This document shows positions 1 through 8,269 of a stretch of 64,000 bases of DNA, one piece after another (positions within the stretch are counted from its first letter, which is position 1; the number at the start of each line of letters is the position of its first letter). The position numbers and the translations under genes were made by a program. This DNA comes from Lachnospiraceae bacterium V9D3004. Its GTDB lineage: Bacteria; Bacillota; Clostridia; Lachnospirales; Lachnospiraceae. Below the pieces are notes generated by a model, which was given only the letters and a program-made list of their open reading frames with translations, searched no databases and was not told the DNA's origin. The stretch lies in NCBI GenBank assembly GCA_000621985.1, contig JHWW01000006.1:62001-126000 (forward strand), read 5' to 3'.

Positions 1-314
1 ACCTCATCGATCACGAGCACAAGCTTCATTCCCGCAGGTGCCTTAGCCACAGCAGCCTTAAGAACCGCCTCGAATCCTTCTTCCTCGATATTAAGTCCTT
101 CGCCATTCTTCCACTCTTCCCTCATGAGAAGATGCTGTTCGCGCTCGGAACATTCCTTACAACAGTAATAAAAACCGTTCTTACTCTTAAGAAATTCAGT
201 TGCAAGCGTCGTCTTACCCGTTCCCTGACGTCCGTACAGTATTACAAGGGAATTATTGGGCGATGCATACTCCTCCTCAAGAAATCTGACATCTTTTTTT
301 CGACCAACCATCAT
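1..314 (-). CDS. AAA ATPase, N-terminal part (cut by window edge)
   Basis: The first 104 codons of a P-loop ATPase run off the left edge with no stop. The start is the first of two adjacent ATG codons at 314-309. The N-terminus (MMVGRKKDVRFLEEEY) followed by LVILYGRQGTGKTT is the usual opening of the prokaryotic 'ATP-binding protein / DUF234-associated' AAA family. A Walker A motif lies about 30 residues in and a Walker B-like LVLVIDE is at the cut end. Members of this family are common in Clostridia, but their physiological role is mostly unknown. I infer ATP binding only. The C-terminal half, which often carries a nuclease-like or DUF234 domain, is outside the window. Confidence 0.8.
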   Translation of the reverse strand, partial: MMVGRKKDVRFLEEEYASPNNSLVILYGRQGTGKTTLATEFLKSKNGFYYCCKECSEREQHLLMREEWKNGEGLNIEEEGFEAVLKAAVAKAPAGMKLVLVIDE

Positions 315-359
315 GATAATCCTTCCTTTCCGCAATCATATATTATCTGTTAAGCATCC

Positions 360-383
360 CCATGAAATATTGGGATTTCATGG
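360..383. other. Short inverted repeat downstream of argS
   Basis: CCATGAAAT and ATTTCATGG form perfect 9-bp arms around a 6-base loop, between argS (stop at 443) and the ATPase gene. No T-run follows on the minus strand, so it is not a textbook intrinsic terminator. It could slow transcription or protect a 3' end. Confidence 0.35.
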
Positions 384-442
384 CGAAAGCTTGTTAATGA
401 GCGATATTTACGTTCTCATCTGTTTCGTTTTTCTTCGCAGGG

Positions 443-2212
443 TTACATCCTCTCCGGCGCTTCAAATCCAAGCAGATCTATACACTGTTCAAGCACGCCT
501 TTAACAATTACAAGAAGCGCTATCCATGATCTCTTCCTGTCAATATTCTCTTCAGCTATTATCTTATTACCGTGATAGAAACTGTTGAATGCCTCAGAAA
601 GCTCATATATATACTGGCATATCCTGTGAGGCGCATTATCGTTAAATGCCTGTTCGATCACATCATTATATTTTAAAAGCGTAAGCATCACATTCTGTTC
701 GCTGTCATTTGCGGGAGGCAGAATGTTATCGCATTCATCAATATTGCCGCCTTCGGATGCAAATCTTGCAAGTACAGACTTGATCCTCACTATCGAATAG
801 AGAATATAAGGACCTGTATTACCTTCAAATGATATGAACCTGTCGACATCGAATACATAATCCTTCGTTGCCTGATTGGAGAGATCACCGTATTTTAAAG
901 CGGATACACCGACGATCTCCGATATATGCCTTGCCTCGGTCTCTTCCATATCACGGTTTTCCATGATCTTGTCATATACTGCGTCACTTATCTCATTTAT
1001 AAGCGTTTCAAGCCTCAATACGCCGCCATCTCTTGTCTTGAAAGGCTTACCGTCTTTGCCGTTCATCGTTCCGAAACCAACGAATACAAGTTTCGTATCA
1101 TCATCTACAAGACCGGTCTTTCTTGCACATCTGAATACCTGTTCAAAATGTAGCTCCTGTCTCTTGTCAACCACGTATATCATTTCTTTTGCGTCAAACA
1201 GCTTAACACGTTCTATTATTGTTGCAAGATCGGTAGTCTCGTAATTCGTGGCGCCATTGGACTTTAATATGATACACGGAGGGATCTCTTTCTTATCCTC
1301 AGGAAGCTTTACGTCAACAACGAGCGCACCGTCGCTCTCATAGGCGAACCCGTCCATTTTCATATTCTCAACCATATCCGGGATATACTTCTGGGCGTCG
1401 CTTTCTTTCTTCCAGAGATCGAATTCCACATTAAGCCTGTCATAATTCTTACGTATATCGGCAACCGATACATCTATGATATGCTTCCATAACGCCATAT
1501 ACCCGCGTCTTCCGGCCTGAAGCTCGGCAGTTGCCGTCTGTGCTGTGGCTAGATATTCCGGATCTTCCTTGGAATGACTGCTTGCATAAGGATATATCTC
1601 TTCAAGCTCACTCATTGTAAATGGCGCATCCTTTGGATATTCTCCTTCGAAGCTCTCATCAAAATAACAAAGATCAGGCTTTCTCTTACCAAGTTCCGTT
1701 ATGATAAGGCCAATCTGAAGTCCCCAGTCACCGAGATGGACATCTCCGATCACTTTATGACCTGCATATCTTGCGATCCTCTTGATACTCTCACCGATTA
1801 TCGCAGCTCTCAGATGTCCGACATGAAGAGGTTTCGCAACATTAGGTCCGCCGTAATCGATAACTATCGTTCTCGGATTATCCGTCTTCTCAAAACCGTA
1901 ATCATCCTCATCCCTCATTTTCTTAACGCAGTCTGCAATAAATGTAGGAGCAAGTGTGATATTGATAAATCCCGGCTTAACAGATTCGATCTTTTCAAAT
2001 GTTATATTGTATTTTAATAATTCTACGACTTCATCAGCGATCATGAACGGAGCTTTATGATAAGCCTTTGCGGCAGACATTGCTCCATTACACTGATACT
2101 GGCAAAGATCCGGTCTGTTGGACAGATTCACCTTGCCGTAGTCCGGGTCGTATCCGGCTTTTTCAAACGCCGGTTTTACCAGCTCTTCGATGTAATCGGT
2201 AATTTTTTTCAT
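443..2212 (-). CDS. argS: Arginyl-tRNA synthetase
   Basis: Class I aminoacyl-tRNA synthetase that attaches arginine to tRNA-Arg in the cytoplasm. The 589-residue length is normal. An N-terminal additional domain comes first. The HIGH-type motif appears as PLHVGHLRAAIIGES near residue 130, after the family-typical YGGPNVAK stretch. The C-terminus has the DALR anticodon-binding region (SFEGNTGPYILYSIVRI and on to EAFNSFYHGNKI). The start at 2212 is preceded by AAAGGAC, a usable though distant ribosome binding site. About 170 bp separate it from the lipoprotein gene upstream, and a G14 tract sits in that gap. Confidence 0.97.
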   Translation of the reverse strand: MKKITDYIEELVKPAFEKAGYDPDYGKVNLSNRPDLCQYQCNGAMSAAKAYHKAPFMIADEVVELLKYNITFEKIESVKPGFINITLAPTFIADCVKKMRDEDDYGFEKTDNPRTIVIDYGGPNVAKPLHVGHLRAAIIGESIKRIARYAGHKVIGDVHLGDWGLQIGLIITELGKRKPDLCYFDESFEGEYPKDAPFTMSELEEIYPYASSHSKEDPEYLATAQTATAELQAGRRGYMALWKHIIDVSVADIRKNYDRLNVEFDLWKKESDAQKYIPDMVENMKMDGFAYESDGALVVDVKLPEDKKEIPPCIILKSNGATNYETTDLATIIERVKLFDAKEMIYVVDKRQELHFEQVFRCARKTGLVDDDTKLVFVGFGTMNGKDGKPFKTRDGGVLRLETLINEISDAVYDKIMENRDMEETEARHISEIVGVSALKYGDLSNQATKDYVFDVDRFISFEGNTGPYILYSIVRIKSVLARFASEGGNIDECDNILPPANDSEQNVMLTLLKYNDVIEQAFNDNAPHRICQYIYELSEAFNSFYHGNKIIAEENIDRKRSWIALLVIVKGVLEQCIDLLGFEAPERM

Positions 2213-2334
2213 GAATTATCATGTCCTTTCGTTATATGTTGGCAAAATTTTATGTGTTGTTTTTATGTTATATCGCAATTATATATCAGACCATAACCCA
2301 CCCGTACCATACGCCGATGAGCATCGGAGATTCC

Positions 2335-2348
2335 GGGGGGGGGGGGGG
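2335..2348. repeat. Homopolymer tract of 14 G (C14 on the minus strand)
   Basis: Fourteen consecutive G lie in the non-coding gap between the lipoprotein stop (2380) and the argS start (2212). They are flanked by TTCC on the left and TCCGGAA on the right, so on the minus strand the C-run sits between TTCCGG and CCGGAA. It is outside any reading frame I support. Such tracts are slippage-prone and could vary between cells, or reflect a sequencing or assembly error. Confidence 0.9.
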
Positions 2349-2379
2349 TCCGGAACGCTTCACGATCTGTCAGCCTCTG

Positions 2380-2778
2380 TCAATCGATCGTATCCACCTC
2401 TATAGGCATCCACATATTCGGATTAAAATTGAGTGTATATTGGTACTTGTTCACATCATTTTCACCTACGCCGAGATCTTCTACAACATAAGTAACGTTA
2501 TCCGACAGCCCGATGAAATGCTTCACATACTTGCCATCCTTCTCTGCGATTATCTCAAGCTGGTTGTCTTCTCTGTCGGCAGTTATTGACATTCTTCCCG
2601 ACATCTGGAACAATACATCTCCCTTAATACAGTTCATTACGGTGATCTTTCTTACGATGTTAAAGTTATCTGCCTGTTTTGACAGATTCTCCGATACCCT
2701 GTCTGCCTCGCTGCATGAAGTCATGCCAAGGACAGCCACACATATCATTGCCGCAATTATTGATCTTTTTCTAATCAT
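2380..2778 (-). CDS. Small lipoprotein of unknown function
   Basis: 132 residues. A short basic N-terminus (MIRKRS), a hydrophobic stretch and the lipobox-like MTSC predict processing at Cys22 and anchoring to the outer face of the membrane. The rest resembles a small beta-rich domain (DVLFQMSGRMSITADREDN, ITVMNCIKGDV) of the kind seen in short exported proteins, and I do not recognise the family. It lies 17 bp downstream of aroA on the same strand, so it is probably cotranscribed with aroA. Function not assigned. Confidence 0.7.
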   Translation of the reverse strand: MIRKRSIIAAMICVAVLGMTSCSEADRVSENLSKQADNFNIVRKITVMNCIKGDVLFQMSGRMSITADREDNQLEIIAEKDGKYVKHFIGLSDNVTYVVEDLGVGENDVNKYQYTLNFNPNMWMPIEVDTID

Positions 2779-2795
2779 GGTTACATTCCTCCCTC

Positions 2796-4253
2796 TTAAT
2801 TCTTATCTGTAAGACTGTCAAGTATCTTAAAATATTCCGGAAATGTCTTGGCACAACAGTCCGGATCATTTATAACGATACCTTCCGTGCACAGTCCCGT
2901 AACGGCAAACGCCATTGCCATTCTGTGATCTTCATATGTATTAATATGCGCGGGGTTTGGAATCCCCGGCATTATCTTAATACCATCTTCATATTCCTCA
3001 TATCCTACACCCATGTTCGAAAGGGCGTCCGCTACCGCGGCAATTCTGTCGGATTCCTGTTTTCTGATATGTCCTACACCTCTTATGGTCACGGGCGAAT
3101 CTGCATAAGGTGCTATGGCCGCAAGAGTCATGGTCTGGTCTGAACAATCGCTCATATCAACGTCTATCCCCGTAAGCCTGCCTGTTCCTTTCACTGAAAC
3201 ACCTTCCGGCATATCGCGTACCATACAGCCCATCTTTTCGAGTATATCAACGAATCTGATGTCACCCTGCATGCTGCTTCTGTATATATTGTCCACAACC
3301 GCTTCCTTACCGGTCACGGCGGCCATCGCATAATAATAACATGCAGCCGACACATCAGGCTCGCACATATATTCACGGGCAACATACGAATTCACACGCT
3401 GATTGGTGCTACGATCACTTTCCGCATCTTCACGTAATGGATCATCAACACTCTTAACTGTATACACATCTTCGGAAGGATTCTCCACATATACTCCGAA
3501 GTCTTTCATCATATTAATGGTAATACCGACATATGACCTTGCGGTTCTTTTTCCAGTCAGTTCAATAGTAAGCGGGCCGTCCAACATCGGCGCCGTCATA
3601 AGAAGGGCGCTTAGAAACTGACTGCTTCTGTCGATATTGAGACTTACGAGGTACTCCGGGTGTTTTGCCATCCCTGTGTTTCCACTGTCTGAAACGTTGC
3701 CGAGAGTGTCGCCTGCATCACTGTTACCGGCATATGCGCTGTCTGATACAACACTGTCGACATATGTGCTATCCTGGAAAATCTTCGGATTCTTCCGTCC
3801 GGTCACCCTGAAAGGCAGCGCGTGATCTTCATTCATATACTCAAACTTTGCGCCAAGATCCTCCAGCGCGCAAAGAAGTTCCGCCATGGGTCTTTTTTGC
3901 ATCTGAGGCGAAGCATTTACAGCGTATTCCCCGTCAGAGAGAGCAAGCATCGCTGTAAGAAAGCGTGCAGCCGTTCCGGCACTCCCGACATCGATCTCAG
4001 CGTTCTTTTCAGGGATTATACCACCTGTTCCTTTAATAATAATTCCAGTTTTATCTTCTGAAACATTTATTCCTAATTTTACAAGACTATCAAGAAAATG
4101 ACGGGAATCATCGCTTGCAAGAGTTCCTTTAATGACCGATGTTCCGCAAGCCAGGGATGCAATAAGCAAAGCCCGGTTCGTAATACTCTTGGAACCGGGC
4201 ACTTTTACATGAATATGATCTGTCTTCAAATGAGTTACATGATATTCTTTCAT
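2796..4253 (-). CDS. aroA: 3-phosphoshikimate 1-carboxyvinyltransferase (EPSP synthase)
   Basis: Transfers the enolpyruvyl group of PEP to shikimate-3-phosphate in chorismate synthesis. The N-terminal substrate loop (VPGSKSITNRALLIASLA), the NAGTA-like GSAGTAARF, the RPM segment and the C-terminal EDHRMAMAFAV are all present. At 485 residues it is about 50 longer than usual. The excess is a Ser/Asp/Gly-rich insert at about residues 155-198, just before the conserved SSQFLSALLM. The insert is low complexity and probably a surface loop. It has its own likely promoter in the 64-bp gap after the RND gene. Confidence 0.95.
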   Translation of the reverse strand: MKEYHVTHLKTDHIHVKVPGSKSITNRALLIASLACGTSVIKGTLASDDSRHFLDSLVKLGINVSEDKTGIIIKGTGGIIPEKNAEIDVGSAGTAARFLTAMLALSDGEYAVNASPQMQKRPMAELLCALEDLGAKFEYMNEDHALPFRVTGRKNPKIFQDSTYVDSVVSDSAYAGNSDAGDTLGNVSDSGNTGMAKHPEYLVSLNIDRSSQFLSALLMTAPMLDGPLTIELTGKRTARSYVGITINMMKDFGVYVENPSEDVYTVKSVDDPLREDAESDRSTNQRVNSYVAREYMCEPDVSAACYYYAMAAVTGKEAVVDNIYRSSMQGDIRFVDILEKMGCMVRDMPEGVSVKGTGRLTGIDVDMSDCSDQTMTLAAIAPYADSPVTIRGVGHIRKQESDRIAAVADALSNMGVGYEEYEDGIKIMPGIPNPAHINTYEDHRMAMAFAVTGLCTEGIVINDPDCCAKTFPEYFKILDSLTDKN

Positions 4254-4262
4254 GTATATACC

Positions 4263-4315
4263 ATCCTAATTGCTATTACTTATATTAGGATATAATTTTT
4301 TTGTTTGATTGTCAA
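4263..4315 (-). promoter_or_regulatory. Probable aroA promoter with overlapping inverted repeat
   Basis: On the minus strand TTGACA (4315-4310), a 17-base spacer and TATCCT (4292-4287) match a sigma-A promoter. An inverted repeat with 8-bp arms (ATCCTAAT / ATTAGGAT, 4263-4291) starts on the -10 box and extends into the leader. It could be an operator or a 5' hairpin. No regulator is identifiable from sequence alone. Confidence 0.6.
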
Positions 4316-4317
4316 GT

Positions 4318-7300
4318 TTAATTATCTTCCACGTAATCTTTTGCTTCGTCATAGGATTCATCAAGATCCTCTCCTACGTCTATAAGCTTAGGCTGTTTTC
4401 TGTAGAGGAGCTCATACATTACAGGCACCATGAACAATGTCATGATAGTTGCATAAGCAAGTCCTCCGACGATAACGATAGCCATTCCCTTTGCCATTGA
4501 CGAGCTGGCATCCTGTGTGAATACCATATTGCTCATTGCAAGGATCGTTGTGATAGCAGTCATAAGAATAGGTCTTATCCTTGTCTTACCTGCAGCGATA
4601 AGAGCATTACGCTTATCAAGTCCCTGGATCCTAAGCTGATTGGTATAGTCTACGAACACGATACCGTTATTAACGACCGTTCCCATAAGAACCATGAATC
4701 CCATGAGTGACATGGCCGATATCTCTTCTCCCGCTATAAGAAGTCCCGCAAAACCTCCGGTGAAGGCAAGAGGCACTGTGAACAGCACGATAAATGGTGA
4801 CAAAAGACTCTGGAACTGTGCGACCATTACAAGATAGATGAATAACAATCCAAGTAATATTGCAAGTATCATCTGCTCAAGCATATCATTTACTTCTTCG
4901 GTCTCACCTTCGATCTCTATAGTATAACCTTCGGGAGCTTCGTATTCCTCAAGTAACGGTTCAAGTTCTCTCGATACAAGAGTAACATTCTCACCATCTT
5001 TGACTCCGGCAGTTACAGTCATATAATTGGTCTGATTCTTACGTGTGATGACCTTTGCAGAATCTACCATCTCTTCTTTAGCAAATTCCGACAGCTTATA
5101 CTTCTTGGTCTTACTCTCTCCGTCTGTGCCGACTTTGGTTGCCTCAACCTCCATATCCATCATAGTGTCACGGTCTATCGTGTCATTTTCATTGATGATC
5201 GTAATTCCTGCGTCATTACCGTCGATATTGATCGTTGCAGCGTCTTTCTTGGTGACAAGCTTACCGCTTATTGCCGCATATATCTGCGCAACGGTGAGTC
5301 CCTTCTTTGCAGCCTTATCCTTATCAATGATAAGATGGATAGCCTTATCGGCTTCTTCAACACCATTGGAAATGTCGGTAAGCTCTTCAACGCCTTCCAT
5401 GATCTTCATGACATCCTCGCTGATCTCAAGAAGCTTATCGTCATCCTCACCATATATATTGATGGACATACCGCTTGCAAGAAGCTGGGATGCGGCTTCC
5501 TGTGAACCTATCGATACTTCACCCGGAAGATCCTCTGTAGCAGCTTTGAGATTATTGATAAGGTCTTTCATCTCTCCTACGGTATTAACATCTTCATCCG
5601 GAAGGATATATACCGCAAAACGTTGGAAGTTGACATCGTCATCACTTGAATCGGTCATTCCTCCGACGAACATTCCGGCTGTTGATCTGTTATCGATGGC
5701 GGCTATATCGCTTACGCCTTCAACTTTACGCATTGCATCGATCGCATCCGTTCCAAGCTTAACGGCTTCTTCCTTGGTATAATCTTCAGGAACCGTTATC
5801 GTTGCGGTTATCGTATCTCCCGTCATATCGGGGATCATAACGATACCCATTCTGAACACTTCATATACACTGAATGCCAGAAGTCCGATGAATATTACGA
5901 TCGTTACTATCTTGAATCTTAAGCACAACTTAAGTACTTTACCGTACAGCCTCTGGAACTTCTCGAATAAAGGCTGGTGAGGTTCCCTCTGATTTCTCAA
6001 TATGATCGAACTTACCGAAGGAACAACCGTAAGCGCAACGAACAGTGAAGCTGTAAGGGCATATGATATCGTAAGTGCAAACGGTACAACAATGTCTCTT
6101 ACCATACCCGTCGTGAATACCATGGGAAGGAACACGCAAATTGTTGTAATTGTAGATGCAATTATCGGTCCCGCAACCTGCTTTGCGCCCTGAACGGCCG
6201 CTCTCGGCGCAGCAACCCCTTTTGCACGCAATCTGCTTATATTCTCGATCACAACGATAGAGTTATCAACCAGCATTCCAATTGCAAGACCGAGACCCGC
6301 AAGAGTCATAACATTAATGTCAAGTCCGGTAAAATACATGATAACTATTGCAAATAACACACTGAACGGAATACTGAACGCCACAACTATGGTCGGTTTA
6401 ACGCTCTTAAGGAACAGTGCCAGTACGATGATCGCAAGAGCCGCGCCGATGAATATACTCGATAATACACTTTCAAGGAACATCGATATATATTTTGACT
6501 GATCGCTGAATGTGACCATCTTGAAGCCGGAATATTTGTTCTCAAGCTCTTCCATTGCTTCGAAGCAGTTATCGGAAACTTCACTCGTATTGGATGTACT
6601 TGACTTGTATATCGCAAGAAATACTGTGTCTTCATCCATATATTTTGCGAATACATTGGCTGAATTATCAACCAGAGTGATATCGGCGACATCCTTCAGT
6701 TTGACAACGCCTATTCCCGGCATCTTGCAAAGTACCATGGAACTTATATCTTCAAAACTCTCGTATTCGTCACCGACTTTTAACAGCCACTGGTTATCAT
6801 CAGCGTCATCGATATAACCGGCAGGCATGGCGAAGTTCTGCGCCGTAACAATACCCGATAAAGTGTCAAGCTTAAGAAGCGCATCCATGTTTGCATTCTC
6901 TCTTGCCGTCTTCTTTGATTTATTGAACTTATCGGTTGCTTCATCCAGTTCTTTTTTGGCTTTATCTATCTCGCTCTTTCCTGCTGCCAGCTGCGCGCTT
7001 GCTGAACCGAAACCTGCTGAAGACGACAGCCCGCCTTCATATGCTTTCTTATAACCTGAGTCTATCTCCTTCATTTGTTCATTCATAGCCTTGATAACAG
7101 CTTTTGCAGCCATTATCTCGGTCTTAAGGTTTGCAAGCTCGGTTTCTATCTGTGGCATTCTTATCTTAACGATCTTATATACCTGGGATACGGCTTCTTT
7201 TGTCAGGCTTTTAACCTGTTCTCCGTATCCGAGTCCCGACATAATATCTTTCAGGTTCTTGATCTTTTTGGGATTCTCATACGCATCCTTGATATTCTTC

Positions 7301-8247
7301 GGAATATCAGTACCGGACATTCCTGCCATCGTTCCCATCTGGGTATAGAACTGTTTGAACATATCGTCCATCTGCTTATACCCGTCTTCAACCTTATTAT
7401 CCTTATATGCTTTCTTCTCGGCCTGAAGAGCTTTTTTGCTGGCTTTCAGACTGTTTAAGGTTGCCTCGTAAGCTGCTTTATTGGCCTGTGCCTTATCAAG
7501 CATGAGCATGGCTTCCGATACACCCTGATTAGCCTGATTCTGCTTGTCTTCAAGTGCTTTTTCCTGCTCTTCAAGCTTCTTCTTTGCCTTGGACAGCTTT
7601 TTCTTTGCCTTATCAATATCTTTCTTTGCATCTGCAAGCTTTTCATTCGTATACACCAGAATGTCTTCATTTAACGAATTGATACGCTCTTCATTAAGCT
7701 TTACTTCCACAGTCTGCTTGACAGAACCGATCTGTGTTATACTTGCCACGCCGTCCTGTCTCTGAAGATACGGAACAACGACCTTATTGGTAAAATCTGA
7801 CAATTCAATGATATCTTTTCCTTCATAACTTACCGACGCATACATTGTTGCAAGCATATCCATACCGATCTCAAGTATGTTCGGAGTACCGCACCCTTCG
7901 GGCAGTGACATCTTATTGATAGCCGACGACACTCTTACAAGCGCCGAATCCATGTCGGTATCACTGCCGAATTCCAACGTTACGATAGCGTAATTTTCTG
8001 CCGAATTACTTGTAATATCCTCGACTCCGCTTATCGTACCAAGCGCACTTTCCATAGGTTCGGCGATATCCATCCTGACTTTCTCGGGGCTTGCACCCGG
8101 TTCGGTAGTGATAACCAGAAGATAAGGGACCGATATATCCGGTAACAGGTCAGTCTTCATTCTGGTCATGGCAACATATCCCGTAACGAGTATAATTATT
8201 ACAGCAACAATTGTAAGATATGGTTTCTTTACACTTAATCTGGTCAT
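4318..8247 (-). CDS. RND-superfamily efflux permease with coiled-coil insertion
   Basis: 1309-residue inner-membrane proton-driven exporter of the AcrB/HAE1-like group. The sequence shows an N-terminal TM helix, a porter domain, a central TM block (FIGAALAIIVLALFLKS, then LAGLGLAIGMLVDNSIVVIENI), a second porter domain and a C-terminal TM block (GFMVLMGTVVNNGIVFVDY). Residues about 200-465 are a Lys/Glu/Ala-rich helical insertion within the first porter domain, absent from AcrB. The organism looks monoderm and no membrane-fusion or outer-membrane partner is nearby. It is last in a MarR-ABC-ABC-RND run, 22 bp after the second ABC gene, so multidrug or lipid export is likely. The substrate is unknown. 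Confidence 0.92.
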   Translation of the reverse strand: MTRLSVKKPYLTIVAVIIILVTGYVAMTRMKTDLLPDISVPYLLVITTEPGASPEKVRMDIAEPMESALGTISGVEDITSNSAENYAIVTLEFGSDTDMDSALVRVSSAINKMSLPEGCGTPNILEIGMDMLATMYASVSYEGKDIIELSDFTNKVVVPYLQRQDGVASITQIGSVKQTVEVKLNEERINSLNEDILVYTNEKLADAKKDIDKAKKKLSKAKKKLEEQEKALEDKQNQANQGVSEAMLMLDKAQANKAAYEATLNSLKASKKALQAEKKAYKDNKVEDGYKQMDDMFKQFYTQMGTMAGMSGTDIPKNIKDAYENPKKIKNLKDIMSGLGYGEQVKSLTKEAVSQVYKIVKIRMPQIETELANLKTEIMAAKAVIKAMNEQMKEIDSGYKKAYEGGLSSSAGFGSASAQLAAGKSEIDKAKKELDEATDKFNKSKKTARENANMDALLKLDTLSGIVTAQNFAMPAGYIDDADDNQWLLKVGDEYESFEDISSMVLCKMPGIGVVKLKDVADITLVDNSANVFAKYMDEDTVFLAIYKSSTSNTSEVSDNCFEAMEELENKYSGFKMVTFSDQSKYISMFLESVLSSIFIGAALAIIVLALFLKSVKPTIVVAFSIPFSVLFAIVIMYFTGLDINVMTLAGLGLAIGMLVDNSIVVIENISRLRAKGVAAPRAAVQGAKQVAGPIIASTITTICVFLPMVFTTGMVRDIVVPFALTISYALTASLFVALTVVPSVSSIILRNQREPHQPLFEKFQRLYGKVLKLCLRFKIVTIVIFIGLLAFSVYEVFRMGIVMIPDMTGDTITATITVPEDYTKEEAVKLGTDAIDAMRKVEGVSDIAAIDNRSTAGMFVGGMTDSSDDDVNFQRFAVYILPDEDVNTVGEMKDLINNLKAATEDLPGEVSIGSQEAASQLLASGMSINIYGEDDDKLLEISEDVMKIMEGVEELTDISNGVEEADKAIHLIIDKDKAAKKGLTVAQIYAAISGKLVTKKDAATINIDGNDAGITIINENDTIDRDTMMDMEVEATKVGTDGESKTKKYKLSEFAKEEMVDSAKVITRKNQTNYMTVTAGVKDGENVTLVSRELEPLLEEYEAPEGYTIEIEGETEEVNDMLEQMILAILLGLLFIYLVMVAQFQSLLSPFIVLFTVPLAFTGGFAGLLIAGEEISAMSLMGFMVLMGTVVNNGIVFVDYTNQLRIQGLDKRNALIAAGKTRIRPILMTAITTILAMSNMVFTQDASSSMAKGMAIVIVGGLAYATIMTLFMVPVMYELLYRKQPKLIDVGEDLDESYDEAKDYVEDN

Positions 8248-8269
8248 AATGAATTCCCTTTCTTTTTCC

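Noticed and set aside
5045-5782. 245-codon plus-strand frame inside the RND gene
   Set aside because: Shadow of the RND coding frame, with Ser/Ile/Leu-rich composition and no motif.
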